A DNA stretch of 64,000 nt from CAVSUZ01 sp963791885 (lineage in GTDB: Bacteria > Pseudomonadota > Alphaproteobacteria > Acetobacterales > Acetobacteraceae). Of the stretch, positions 34,570 through 43,434 are shown one piece after another; position 1 is the stretch's first letter; every line of letters starts with the position of its first letter. A model generated the notes under the pieces. The model was not told the origin of the DNA. It ran no database searches and was given only the letters and a program-made list of their open reading frames with translations. The stretch is from assembly GCA_963791885.1 (NCBI GenBank), contig CAWBUL010000008.1, positions 1 to 64,000 of the forward strand, written 5' to 3'. Both the position numbers and the translations under genes were made by a program.

Positions 34570-34999
34570 GGTTCGTCACCTCTGAGGGCGACGCTAAGGA
34601 CTCATGGCGCCGATGGGAAACATCGATCACGCTGACATGTGCAGCGACAATGCGCCAACCAAGTCCCGGCAGACGAACCCAGGTCTGCATCTGGCGGCCG
34701 GCTTTTCCCGGTTGGGTGGCGCGGTGGAACAAGGTCGAGGCGGTCGCGAAATCGGAGCCGTAGGTGGTGATGACGGTGCGCGATAACCCGCGCGCCAATC
34801 CCACCGGCGAGCGGGCTTGCCGGAAGGCGGCGATCTCCGCGCTGCCATACAGGTTCTCCTGCGTGCCATAACGGATCGTACGCGGATCATCCCAGAACAG
34901 TGCGGTCAGCGTCCCCACATCGTTGCCGACAAGGGCTGCCTCATACGCAGCGAATGCAGCCTGGACCTCGGCCAGGATCTCGGGGCGATTGATCTCCAT
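34553..34999 (-). CDS. atzH: AtzH-like (HpxZ/DUF3225) protein
   Basis: The 148-residue product (ATG 34999, sharing one base with the AtzE stop as TAATG) has an NTF2/SnoaL-like fold: VQAAFAAYEAALVGNDVGTLTALFWDD, then RYGTQENLYG and a beta-rich end with VRLPGLGWRIVAAHVSV. Proteins of this family (AtzH in cyanuric acid/biuret operons, HpxZ in oxalurate catabolism) accompany AtzE-type amidases; their role is not settled. The longer upstream frame is inside atzE and rejected. Confidence 0.82.
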   Translation of the reverse strand: MEINRPEILAEVQAAFAAYEAALVGNDVGTLTALFWDDPRTIRYGTQENLYGSAEIAAFRQARSPVGLARGLSRTVITTYGSDFATASTLFHRATQPGKAGRQMQTWVRLPGLGWRIVAAHVSVIDVSHRRHESLASPSEVTNHDRCR

Positions 35000-36399
35000 T
35001 ACGATAGTCCGCGTGGAAGCGGCGCACGGACGACGCCCGCTTGCTCCAAAGATCGGGCGACACGAAGTGCGAGATCCTCCCGCCACGCCGGCGCGATCAG
35101 CTGCACGGCGATCGGCAGGCCTGACGCGGTTTCCAGCGGCACCGCGACGACCGGCAAGCCGATGAACGAGATCGGCTGCGTGTAGATGCCGATATTCGGC
35201 CGTAACGGAACCTCTTCACCATTCAGCGTCATTGTCTGCTGCCCGATTTTCGGCGCGACGCACGGCGTGGCAGGTACGATCAGCACATCCAGTTCCTGGA
35301 ACAGCGCAAGCATCTGCTCGCGAAACCAGCGGCGGAACTTCTGGGCGCGAACGACGAACGGCGCTGGCGTTAGCGCGCCGGCAATCAATCGGTCGCGCAC
35401 CGCGGGATCGAAGTCATCAGCCGCATGGCGCAACCGGTCCAGATGCAGCGCTGCTCCCTCGGTGGCGGTTATTACATAAGCCGCGGCACGCGCCCGCGCC
35501 GCTTCCGGCACGAGCACCTCTCGCGCGACCTTCAACGCGCGACTCACATGGTCCAATGCAGCCAGCGCTTCATCTGATGCGCCTTGCAGAAAATAGCCGC
35601 CGGCCGTGGCAATGCGGAGCCCGTCCATGCCCTGATTGATGACGGGGACCGTCGGTTCGATCTCCCGTCCTGCGCAGGCGGGATCTTCTTCATCCGGTCC
35701 TTGCATCGCGTCATACGCGATCGCCAGATCGGTCACCGTGCGGGCAAATGGCCCGAGATGATCAAGGCTGGACACGAACGGAAAGCTGCCGGCACGACTG
35801 AGCCGGCCGAATGTCGGCTTCAGCCCGAACACGCCGCAGAAGGATGACGGCACGCGGATTGAACCGTTGGTGTCGGAACCAAGCGCGATCGGAACCAGAC
35901 CGCCGGCAACCGCAGCGCCCGATCCACCGGAGGAGCCACCCGACATTCGTTGGAGATCATGCGGATTGCGTGAGGGGCCATAATGGATGTTCTCGCCGGT
36001 GAAGTCATAGGCGTATTCGCCCATGTTCAGCGCGCCCACCAGGATGGCGCCGGCCGCTTCAAGCCGGGTGATCAGGGTGCCGTCACGCTGCGCGGCCTCG
36101 CGTGTCCGGTTGAGTTTTGACCCCGCAAGCGTCGGCAGCCCGGCAATATCGATCAGGTTCTTGACCGCGAACGGCACGCCGGCGAGCGGCCCCAGTGTCT
36201 CACCGCGTGCACGCGCTTGGTCGATGGCGTCGGCGCGTCCGCATGCGCGCGCAGCGGTGACGTCGGTGAAGGCGTTCAGCATCGGGTCGATGCGGGCGAT
36301 ACGCTCCAGCGTCACCTCGATCAGTTCGCGCGCAACGATTCTGCCGTTCGCGATGGATGCGGCGATCTCCGCGCCAGGAAGAGGCGCACTGTCGCTCAC
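34999..36399 (-). CDS. atzE: AtzE-like amidase (1-carboxybiuret/ureido hydrolase)
   Basis: An amidase-signature enzyme of 466 residues. The Ser-cisSer-Lys triad segments are present: FAVKNLIDIAG (Lys), RMSGGSSGGSGAAVA (cis-Ser) and SDTNGSIRVPSSFCG (nucleophile). AtzE removes ammonia from 1-carboxybiuret in cyanuric acid and biuret pathways and works as a complex with AtzG. That AtzG gene lies immediately upstream (GTGA overlap, GTG start 36399), and AtzH is downstream. Named from family motifs plus this diagnostic gene order. Confidence 0.85.
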   Translation of the reverse strand: MSDSAPLPGAEIAASIANGRIVARELIEVTLERIARIDPMLNAFTDVTAARACGRADAIDQARARGETLGPLAGVPFAVKNLIDIAGLPTLAGSKLNRTREAAQRDGTLITRLEAAGAILVGALNMGEYAYDFTGENIHYGPSRNPHDLQRMSGGSSGGSGAAVAGGLVPIALGSDTNGSIRVPSSFCGVFGLKPTFGRLSRAGSFPFVSSLDHLGPFARTVTDLAIAYDAMQGPDEEDPACAGREIEPTVPVINQGMDGLRIATAGGYFLQGASDEALAALDHVSRALKVAREVLVPEAARARAAAYVITATEGAALHLDRLRHAADDFDPAVRDRLIAGALTPAPFVVRAQKFRRWFREQMLALFQELDVLIVPATPCVAPKIGQQTMTLNGEEVPLRPNIGIYTQPISFIGLPVVAVPLETASGLPIAVQLIAPAWREDLALRVARSLEQAGVVRAPLPRGLS

Positions 36400-36581
36400 G
36401 GCCGGTACACGGGCGCAGGATCCAGTTCGTCCGGAAGCTCGAACTCGGCGACGAGGGCCGCCAAGCGGAGATTGGTCGCGAGGTGTGCGCGAATGGCGCC
36501 CTTCCATTCCGGCTGCACTGACAGACCCAGCATACGAGCACCCGTTTCAATCATCGCGTTCAGGTCGTCGTCATGCGCCAT
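36396..36581 (-). CDS. atzG: AtzG-like small subunit (DUF4089)
   Basis: A 61-residue helical protein (MAHDDDLNAMIETGARMLG, then HLATNLRLAALVAEFELPDELDPAPVY) matching the GatC-like AtzG partner of AtzE. The ending DELDPAPVYRP is characteristic of DUF4089. ATG 36581 overlaps the upstream amidase by 11 bp, and the stop overlaps the AtzE GTG. It probably stabilises AtzE as a heterodimer or heterotetramer. Confidence 0.85.
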   Translation of the reverse strand: MAHDDDLNAMIETGARMLGLSVQPEWKGAIRAHLATNLRLAALVAEFELPDELDPAPVYRP

Positions 36582-37902
36582 GCCACGCCTCCTCGATCGG
36601 TGGCAGCGGCGCTTTGGTTGCGCCGACGGTGCTGACACATTGGCGGTGGACGGTATCGGCGATCGCTGCAAGCGAACCTTCCGACCAGGCCGGACCGATC
36701 AGCGTCACACCGACAGGCCGCCCGTCCGGGCCGAAACCAGCGGGCACCGCAATGGCCGCCAGGTCACACAGATTGACGAAGTTGGTGAAAGTACCGAGCG
36801 CCCGGTTCGGGCCCAGTGGATCGGCCGCCACGTCCTGCAAGGTTGGACAGCACGGGGCGGTCGGCAGCAGCAGCGCGTCGAACGTGCGGAACAGGTGCGC
36901 GGCATGACGCTTCGCGCGCGCGACTTCATGGAAGGCATCGAACGCGTCGGCGGTTCGCCGCGTTGCGCCCTTCTGGAGCAGGGCGCGCACGACCGGGTGA
37001 ATCAGGTGCGGTGAGTCGGTGAGGAAGCTTCGCAACACGGCGGTGCGTTCGGCGATCCACGGCCCTTCGTAGAGCAAGCGTCCCGTCGCCAGGATGTCGC
37101 CGACGTCGATGATCTCAGCGCGGAGCAGGGCGGCAACATGGTCGTGGCGCTCGCGCATCGCCGGTGCACAGCGGTCGTCGGGTGCGATGGTTGCGATGCG
37201 TGTGTCGTGCGTCGCTGCGCGACCCAGATGCGGAGAGGGTGCCGCTCGGGAGAACGGATCGTCATCGTCGTAGCCAGCAATCACCCGCACGACGGCGAGT
37301 GCCTGATCCACACTGCCGGCGAAGATTGAGACGGTCTCGATCGAGCGGCAGGCCGGCACGACGCCGCGGCCGGAGATGCTCCCGCTGGTCGGCTTCAATC
37401 CGACGATATTTCCGAACGCCGCTGGCACGCGGCCCGATCCGGCCGTGTCCGTGCCGAGCGCGAAGGACACGATCCCGGCGGCAACCGCGACGGCGGAGCC
37501 TGATGACGATCCACCGGGAACCAGCGTGCGATCGAAGGGATTGCGCGGCGAGCCGTACGGGCTGCGCACGCCCACCAGGCCCGTCGCGAACTGATCCATA
37601 TTCGTCTTTCCGACCAGAATCGCGCCCTCATCCAGCAGCCGCGTGACGCAGGGCGCGCTCTCCATCGGAACATACGCGTAGCCCGGACACGCGGCAGTAG
37701 TCGGCAGGCCGGCGACGTCGATATTGTCCTTGACCGCGAATGGCACGCCCCAGAGTGCTCGTCCGCGCTTTCCTTCCGGGGCGAGCTCACGCGCCCGCGC
37801 CATGATGTCCGGCGCGGGCAGGCGCGTGATCCAGATCGCCGGATCGCCATGCGCCTCATCGGCGGCAAGGGCCGCTTCGGCGGCGGCGACGGGGTCGATC
37901 AC
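36571..37902 (-). CDS. atzF: AtzF-like allophanate hydrolase, amidase domain only
   Basis: A 443-residue amidase-signature protein with triad segments FAVKDNIDVAG, VPGGSSSGSAVAVAAG and GTDTAGSGRVPAAFGNIVG, and the allophanate-hydrolase style PTSGSISGRGVVPACRSIETVSIFAG. AtzF and Dur1,2-type enzymes have about 600 residues because a second C-terminal domain completes the reaction. That domain is absent here: the frame ends at EEAWHGA, directly overlapping AtzG. It starts with GTG 37902 in a GTGA overlap with the permease. The likely substrate is allophanate or 1,3-dicarboxyurea. Confidence 0.85.
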   Translation of the reverse strand: MIDPVAAAEAALAADEAHGDPAIWITRLPAPDIMARARELAPEGKRGRALWGVPFAVKDNIDVAGLPTTAACPGYAYVPMESAPCVTRLLDEGAILVGKTNMDQFATGLVGVRSPYGSPRNPFDRTLVPGGSSSGSAVAVAAGIVSFALGTDTAGSGRVPAAFGNIVGLKPTSGSISGRGVVPACRSIETVSIFAGSVDQALAVVRVIAGYDDDDPFSRAAPSPHLGRAATHDTRIATIAPDDRCAPAMRERHDHVAALLRAEIIDVGDILATGRLLYEGPWIAERTAVLRSFLTDSPHLIHPVVRALLQKGATRRTADAFDAFHEVARAKRHAAHLFRTFDALLLPTAPCCPTLQDVAADPLGPNRALGTFTNFVNLCDLAAIAVPAGFGPDGRPVGVTLIGPAWSEGSLAAIADTVHRQCVSTVGATKAPLPPIEEAWHGA

Positions 37903-39473
37903 TCGGTGACTTCGGCCTCGATCACCAGGCGATCGACCAGCGGCTCATGCGCGCGGCTGACGACCAGGCACAGCCCGCCCATCAGAAGGTAGCCCAGCGC
38001 AATGGGCGCGGAGTTACCGAAGCCAAGTCCGGTGCCGTTGATGAAGCCGAAGAACGCCAGCACGGCGGCAGCAGCCGCATACATGGCGGCCCATTCGAAT
38101 CGGCGATCGATGATGAACGCGGCGATCGACCCGAGGATCAGGCCGGTCAGCGTGCCGCCGCCGCCGAACAGTTGCAGGCCGTGATAGATCACGCCGTTGC
38201 CCGCGAGCTTGTCCAACCCGACCGCGGCGGCGCTGGTTCCCGCGGCATTCAACGCGCCGTCGATCTGACTCTGCGCCCAGGAGGCGATGTTCGGCAGCAT
38301 GGCCAGGATCACCGCGGGCGCGTGACGGGCCGGCGTCGCTTCGAAGGCCTGGGCGCCGATCACCAGTCCGATATAGAGAAGGATCGGCAGAATCACGACG
38401 AGTGGCACCACCGCGAGCAGCAGTGCGGTCAGCCCAAGGAAGCACACCAGCGCGATGACGACGCCGGTTGCGAGCGAATAGCCGATGCGGCCGCCGACCG
38501 CCTTCCATCCCGGGTGACCGATATAGACGGCTGGGGGAAACGGCGAGCCGAGCACTGCGCCCGCAACCGCGCCAATACCATCGGCCAGCAGCACATGGCG
38601 CAGATTGTAATCGTCGCCGGCCGCACTGGCGCTTTCGACGTTATTCATGCCCTCGGTGAAGTTGTAGATTCCAAGGGGAACGGCCACCACCAGCAGCGGT
38701 CCGATATCCCTAAGTCCGCGCAGAAATTCGCCGCCGGGTAGCGGTGGATGCACACCGAACTTCGCCAGCGCCGTACCGACCAGATGCGGGTCCATGACGT
38801 TGCTGATACCCGTGAGCGTTGCGGCCCATCCCAGCACCGTGCCGACCAGCACCGCGGCAAGGCCGCCCGGCAGGCCGAACGGCAGCCGCACGCGCGCGGT
38901 CCAGGAGATCAGGATGATACCGAGTGAAATGAACGACAGCCACGGGATCTGCCAGCTTTGAAACGCCGGCCGCATCGCGATGAAGGCAATGGAAATTCCG
39001 GCGAGTGCGCCGAGCATTGCGGCTCGCGGTGTGTATTTGCGCACTGTCGGACCGACGAATGCGCCGGCCAGGATGATCAGGCCGACAATGAATGCCCAGG
39101 CCAGTCCCGCTTCCCAGGCCAGGATCGCATCATGCGTCTTGAGCCAGGTCGGCAGCATCACGACGAAGACGACGATGAACATGTGCGGGACGCTTGGGCC
39201 GTATGGCAGCGCCGTCACATCGTCGCGTCCGGTTCGACGGCTGAGCTGCCACGCGAGCCAGGCGTAGAACAGATTCCCGATCGGCAGAGCGATGCCGAGC
39301 GCCGGCAGGATCCGTCCGAACACGATGCTGTCCGGCATCTTCACCACGCCAAGGCAAAGACCCGTCAGCACGATGACGTTCAACACAACATTGGTGAAAA
39401 GGCCGAAGAAGGCGTTCCAGTCACCGGGAACCCACCAGGAAGGTTGGGCGCGAGCGGACAGCGTATTGGACAT
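37899..39473 (-). CDS. NCS2-type (xanthine/uracil permease-like) transporter
   Basis: A 524-residue polytopic membrane protein with about 12-14 hydrophobic segments. The start WNAFFGLFTNVVLNVIVLTGL and the loop VPLGIYNFTEGMNNVESAS resemble NCS2/AzgA-type nucleobase transporters. Conserved charged residues occur in the middle helices (EGMNNVES and ADGIGAVAG). It sits between the biuret hydrolase-like gene (1-bp gap) and atzF (GTGA overlap), so biuret or another ureido/heterocyclic nitrogen compound is the inferred cargo rather than a standard base. Confidence 0.78.
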   Translation of the reverse strand: MSNTLSARAQPSWWVPGDWNAFFGLFTNVVLNVIVLTGLCLGVVKMPDSIVFGRILPALGIALPIGNLFYAWLAWQLSRRTGRDDVTALPYGPSVPHMFIVVFVVMLPTWLKTHDAILAWEAGLAWAFIVGLIILAGAFVGPTVRKYTPRAAMLGALAGISIAFIAMRPAFQSWQIPWLSFISLGIILISWTARVRLPFGLPGGLAAVLVGTVLGWAATLTGISNVMDPHLVGTALAKFGVHPPLPGGEFLRGLRDIGPLLVVAVPLGIYNFTEGMNNVESASAAGDDYNLRHVLLADGIGAVAGAVLGSPFPPAVYIGHPGWKAVGGRIGYSLATGVVIALVCFLGLTALLLAVVPLVVILPILLYIGLVIGAQAFEATPARHAPAVILAMLPNIASWAQSQIDGALNAAGTSAAAVGLDKLAGNGVIYHGLQLFGGGGTLTGLILGSIAAFIIDRRFEWAAMYAAAAAVLAFFGFINGTGLGFGNSAPIALGYLLMGGLCLVVSRAHEPLVDRLVIEAEVTE

Positions 39474-39474
39474 G

Positions 39475-40146
39475 TCAATCCTCTCCGGTCAGCGCGTCGA
39501 GAAACGCGTCGCTGTGGGACACCCAGCCGAAAATCCCGCCCTGCGCCGCGATCATCGCCAGCGCGGTGTCGTGAAAATCCGGGAAGTAGGAGCCAACGCA
39601 GTCGCTGAGCACGAGGCAATCGAAGCCGCGGTCATTGGCCTCACGCACGGTGGTATGGACGCAGACCTCGGTCGTCACGCCACAAACAATAAGTTGGGAA
39701 ATGCCGCGCGTGGACAGGATGGCGGCGAGATCGGTCGCGTAGAACGCGCCTTTGCCAGGCTTGTCGATCACCGGCTCCCCAGCCGCCGGGGCAAGCTCCG
39801 TGATGATGTCGTGCCCCGGCTCGCCCCGCACAAGAATGCGGCCCATTGGCCCATGGTCGCCTATTCGCAGGGCAAACCGTCCGCGCCCGTGCTTGGCAGG
39901 GGGCAGGTCCGAAAGGTCCGGGCGATGCCCCTCCCGCGTGTGTGCGACCAGCATGCCCTGGCTGCGCGCCGCGGCAAGTACGCGGGTTGTCGGCTCGATG
40001 GCTTTACGTACGGTGGCAACATCGTTGCCTAATGCTGCGCCAAAGCCGCCGGGTTCGAGGAAGTCGCGCTGCATGTCGATGATGAGCAGCGCGGCCTTCT
40101 GCGCGTCGAGTTCGAATGTATAGGGCCGCGCGTCCACGGCATGCAT
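39475..40146 (-). CDS. biuH: BiuH-like cysteine hydrolase (isochorismatase fold)
   Basis: Biuret hydrolases convert biuret to allophanate and ammonia. The 223-residue product has the isochorismatase-like triad: Asp24 (LLIIDMQRDFLEPGG), Lys132 (DKPGKGAFYAT) and Cys162 (GVTTEVCVHTT). The segment GFDCLVLSDCVGSYFPDFH is strongly like BiuH. An in-frame ATG at 40197 would add 17 residues but has no ribosome site; ATG 40146 gives the usual start. It is first in an operon whose later genes handle allophanate-type products, which supports BiuH over other cysteine hydrolases. Confidence 0.82.
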   Translation of the reverse strand: MHAVDARPYTFELDAQKAALLIIDMQRDFLEPGGFGAALGNDVATVRKAIEPTTRVLAAARSQGMLVAHTREGHRPDLSDLPPAKHGRGRFALRIGDHGPMGRILVRGEPGHDIITELAPAAGEPVIDKPGKGAFYATDLAAILSTRGISQLIVCGVTTEVCVHTTVREANDRGFDCLVLSDCVGSYFPDFHDTALAMIAAQGGIFGWVSHSDAFLDALTGED

Positions 40147-40275
40147 GTGGTTGTCGCCCCCGCTTGCCTTGATAGGACCTTGCAAAGGACGTGCCATCGG
40201 CAGCTGAAGCCGTTGTAGGAAATTGCCTGAGGACTTACGCTCGGGCTTCCTTACCGTCTTATTGGGGCATGCACG

Positions 40276-41211
40276 ATGCGGCTCGCAGCAGATACGTCCG
40301 GTGTGTTCATCATCACGCCGACGCCGTTCCGTGACGACGGTGCGGTCAATCTCGATGACATCCCGCGCATGGTTGCGTTCTTCCTGGAGCGCGGCGCGGA
40401 CGGCTTCACCATCCTTGGGATCATGGGCGAGGCGGCGAAGCTCACAGAGCCGGAGGGGCTGGAGGTCGCGCGGGCGGTTCTGCGGGCGGTGGAGGGCCGC
40501 GTGCCCGTGATCGTGGGCGTGCCGGCGTCCGGGTTTGCCACGATGCGGTCCCTCGCGCGGGGTGCGATGGATGCCGGTGCGGCCGGCGTGATGGTGGCTC
40601 CGGCCGGGAATTTACGGGGCGACGAGGCGATCCTGCGGCATTTCGAGACTGTGGCGGAGACCTTGGGCGATGTGCCCTTCGTCCTGCAGGATTTTCCACA
40701 GGGCACCGGCGTGCAGATGGCGCCTTCGCTGATCCGCCGCATCATCGACACCATTCCGCCCTGTGCGATGCTGAAGCACGAGGACTGGCCCGGGCTCGAC
40801 AAGCTCTCCTGGCTGCGTAACGCCAGCGCAAACGGGGGCATGCGACGCGTGCCGATCCTGACGGGCAACGGTGCTCTGTTCCTGCCCGATGAGTTGCGGC
40901 GTGGCGCCGATGGGGCGATGACCGGTTTTGCCTTCCCCGAGATGCTGCGAGACGTCGTTCGCGCGCATCGTGCAGGTGATATCCAGACCGCGGCGGATGT
41001 GTTCGATGTGTTCCTGCCGTTGGTGCGATATGAACAGCAGCCCGGTCTTGGGCTGGCAGTGCGCAAATACATCCTGAAGCAACGGGGCGCGATCAGCAGT
41101 GCGGCGCAGCGCCGTCCGGCGTCGCGGCTCAGCGAGGATGATATCGCGGATATCAACTTCCTTTTGGCGCGGCAGGAAAAGCGCCTCGCCGCCCTAGGAA
41201 AGCGGCTGTGA
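40276..41211 (+). CDS. dihydrodipicolinate synthase-family protein
   Basis: A second DapA-superfamily enzyme, 311 residues. The loop GADGFTILGIMGEAAKLTEPE replaces the usual TTGE, and the Schiff-base Lys167 is in CAMLKHEDW. The catalytic Tyr of DapA (YNVP) is replaced by Gln138 in VLQDFP, so the chemistry differs from lysine synthesis and probably acts on a keto sugar acid. It is followed after 4 bp by a LacI regulator and then a sugar/cyclitol gene set, and is divergent from the biuret operon. Confidence 0.85.
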   Translation: MRLAADTSGVFIITPTPFRDDGAVNLDDIPRMVAFFLERGADGFTILGIMGEAAKLTEPEGLEVARAVLRAVEGRVPVIVGVPASGFATMRSLARGAMDAGAAGVMVAPAGNLRGDEAILRHFETVAETLGDVPFVLQDFPQGTGVQMAPSLIRRIIDTIPPCAMLKHEDWPGLDKLSWLRNASANGGMRRVPILTGNGALFLPDELRRGADGAMTGFAFPEMLRDVVRAHRAGDIQTAADVFDVFLPLVRYEQQPGLGLAVRKYILKQRGAISSAAQRRPASRLSEDDIADINFLLARQEKRLAALGKRL

Positions 41212-41215
41212 CGCC

Positions 41216-42271
41216 GTGACGTCGGGCTTGCCCAGGGCGACCGCGCCGCATTTCACGAAACCGCCGACGATCATCGATGTGGCGCAGTTCGCGGGTGTGT
41301 CAAAGTCCACGGTTTCCAACGTCATCCGCAATGCGACCTGCGTCGCACCGGAGATGCGGGCGCGGGTGAACGAGGCGATCGCGGCGCTCGGCTACCGGCC
41401 CAACGTCCTCGCACGGCAATTGGTGCAGCAGCGGACAACGATTTTGGGTGTCGTTGTCGGCGATCTGGCCAATCCGTTTCATGCCGAGATGGCCAAGCAG
41501 GTGGAGCGGCACGCCAGCGCGCAGGGCTACCGGGTCATGTTCGTCAATATGCAGACGGGCGAGGCCGGGCCGGCCGGGCTGGAAAGTCTGCTCGAATACC
41601 GCGTTGCCGGAATTGTCTTTCTAGCGCATGCGGGCATGCCGGAACGCACGCGCCAGCTCATCGCCGGACAAATTCCCACCGTATTCGTCACCTGCTCGGC
41701 CGACTGGGGAGATGTCGTCTGCGGTGACGACCTGCAGGGCGGGAAGGATGCCACGCGGCATCTGGTCACGCTCGGCCACCGGCGGATCGCCTATTTCGCC
41801 GATCCGATCGTCGAGGATGATGCGGACAAAGCGCGCCAAACCGGGTATTGCGCGGTCATGGCCGAGGCGGGTCTGCCACCGATGGTGTTCCATTGGCGCC
41901 GCTCCCCGCCCGCCATGATGCACGGCAATCGCGAAGTGACGGCCGAGGAGGTATTGCTCGGTCCGGCACGCGTGACGGCGATCTTTTCATCGAACGATCT
42001 GGGGGCCATCGAACTGCTCGACTGCGCAGACCGGCTTGGCATCCGGGTTCCGCAGGACCTGTCGATCGTGGGGTTCGACGATATCGTGCTGGCCAGGCTC
42101 GCACGCATCAACCTGACCACGGTGGCGCAACCGCAGGAGCGGCTGGCGGCGCTTGCAATCGAAACGGTGACACGGCGGATTTCCGGCGATCCGGGTGCGG
42201 CGCCGATTCGTCGGACGGTCGATGTAGCGATGGTTATTCGGGGCTCGACGGCCCCGCCGTTGGACAGTTGA
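41216..42271 (+). CDS. LacI-family transcriptional regulator
   Basis: The 351-residue protein has an N-terminal HTH (TIIDVAQFAGVSKSTVSNVIR) and hinge helix (RPNVLARQLVQQ), then a periplasmic-binding-like effector domain (ILGVVVGDLANPFHAEM, GHRRIAYFADP, AIFSSNDLGAIELLD, LSIVGFDDI). It starts with GTG 41216, 4 bp after the aldolase, so both are probably cotranscribed. A set of TGGAAC/GTTCCA repeats directly downstream is the probable operator for the following oxidoreductase genes. Confidence 0.9.
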   Translation: MTSGLPRATAPHFTKPPTIIDVAQFAGVSKSTVSNVIRNATCVAPEMRARVNEAIAALGYRPNVLARQLVQQRTTILGVVVGDLANPFHAEMAKQVERHASAQGYRVMFVNMQTGEAGPAGLESLLEYRVAGIVFLAHAGMPERTRQLIAGQIPTVFVTCSADWGDVVCGDDLQGGKDATRHLVTLGHRRIAYFADPIVEDDADKARQTGYCAVMAEAGLPPMVFHWRRSPPAMMHGNREVTAEEVLLGPARVTAIFSSNDLGAIELLDCADRLGIRVPQDLSIVGFDDIVLARLARINLTTVAQPQERLAALAIETVTRRISGDPGAAPIRRTVDVAMVIRGSTAPPLDS

Positions 42272-42289
42272 CAACGACAGTTCCGGATG

Positions 42290-42313
42290 GTTCCATATCC
42301 GTGGAACGTTCCA
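42290..42313. promoter_or_regulatory. probable LacI-family operator
   Basis: GTTCCA (42290-42295) and TGGAAC (42302-42307) form an inverted repeat with a 6-bp spacer, and TGGAACGTTCCA (42302-42313) is itself a perfect 12-bp palindrome with the central CG favoured by LacI proteins. A further TTCC (42281) and GGAA (42315) flank it. It lies 8 bp before the ATG of the next gene, where a bound repressor would block initiation. Confidence 0.6.
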
Positions 42314-42321
42314 AGGAACGC

Positions 42322-43434
42322 ATGGCGCAAGCGCGTCTCAAGGTTGGAGTCGTCGGCTGCGGCCTGATCGCACAGGTGATGCACCTGCACTATCTGCGCG
42401 AGCTGTCGGACCACTTCGAGATCGCGGCACTGTGTGATGTTTCGGCGGAACTGCGGGAGCGGTGCGCGCAGGATTATCAGGTTCCGTTCACCTGTAGCGA
42501 CTGGCGCGAAATGCTCGGCCGGGATCTCGATGCGCTGCTGATCCTGACATCCGGCAGCCACGCACCGATCGCGATTGCGGCAGCGGAAGCCGGCCTGCAT
42601 GTGCTGACGGAGAAGCCGATGTGCTTCTCGGTGCCCGAAGGCCAGGCGATGATCGCGGCGGCGCGGCGTGCCGGACGCACGCTCATGGTCGGGTATAACA
42701 AGCGATACGATCCCGCCTATCGGCGGCTTGCCGATGAGGTCAGGGGCATGAAGGATATGCGGCTGGTACGCATCACGACGCTCGAGGCGCCGTTCCTGCC
42801 TTATGTCGCACATTATCGGCTGCATAAACCGAGTGCTCTCAGTGAGGGACTTCAGACGGCGCTTTCGCGTGATAACGCGGCGCGTGTTCGCGAGGCCATC
42901 GGGGATGTCGACCCGCTGTCCGCACGCACGTATCACCTGGTGCTGCTGGACAGCCTGGTCCATGAGTTCAATGCCATGCGCGGCGTGTTAGGCGAACCGG
43001 ACAAGCTGGACTTTGCCGACATCACGGATACCGGGCTTACCGCAGTCCTGCGGTTCGGGCCGACGCAATGCGTGATGAACTGGGTCGATCTGCCTGGTAT
43101 CACGCGGTACAGCATGGAATTCGCGTTCTTCGCTCCGGAATCCCGGCTGACGCTGAGTTTTCCATCGCCGTTTCTGCGAAGCGAACCAACAGTGTTGATC
43201 CGGGAAGGCGGGGAGATCGGGACCGCGCGATCCTGGCGGACCGAGGAGATCACCTCGTACGAGGAGAGCTTCCGTCAGGAGCTTCTGCATTTCCATGACT
43301 GCGTGACATCAGGAGGGACGCCAATCACATCGGCCGAGGATGCCCTGCGCGACATCGCACTGTGCCAGTCGTTGATCGACGTATACCGGCGGCGCCTTGG
43401 GCGCCTTCACCCAACAGATATAGCGGATCACTGA
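42322..43434 (+). CDS. Gfo/Idh/MocA-family oxidoreductase (1 of 3)
   Basis: A 370-residue NAD(P)-dependent dehydrogenase. The Rossmann start is KVGVVGCGLIAQVMHLHYL and the family motif EKPM lies in HVLTEKPMCFSV, followed by GYNKRYDPAYRRL and a C-terminal beta-sheet domain. Members oxidise or reduce sugars, inositols and related compounds. ATG 42322 follows an AAGGAA site; open frame upstream belongs to the LacI region. The stop shares one base with the next start (TGATG). Confidence 0.88.
   Translation: MAQARLKVGVVGCGLIAQVMHLHYLRELSDHFEIAALCDVSAELRERCAQDYQVPFTCSDWREMLGRDLDALLILTSGSHAPIAIAAAEAGLHVLTEKPMCFSVPEGQAMIAAARRAGRTLMVGYNKRYDPAYRRLADEVRGMKDMRLVRITTLEAPFLPYVAHYRLHKPSALSEGLQTALSRDNAARVREAIGDVDPLSARTYHLVLLDSLVHEFNAMRGVLGEPDKLDFADITDTGLTAVLRFGPTQCVMNWVDLPGITRYSMEFAFFAPESRLTLSFPSPFLRSEPTVLIREGGEIGTARSWRTEEITSYEESFRQELLHFHDCVTSGGTPITSAEDALRDIALCQSLIDVYRRRLGRLHPTDIADH

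Noticed and set aside
37947..38741. 264-codon plus-strand frame inside the permease gene
   Set aside because: Hydrophilic antisense shadow of a membrane protein gene; no support for translation.
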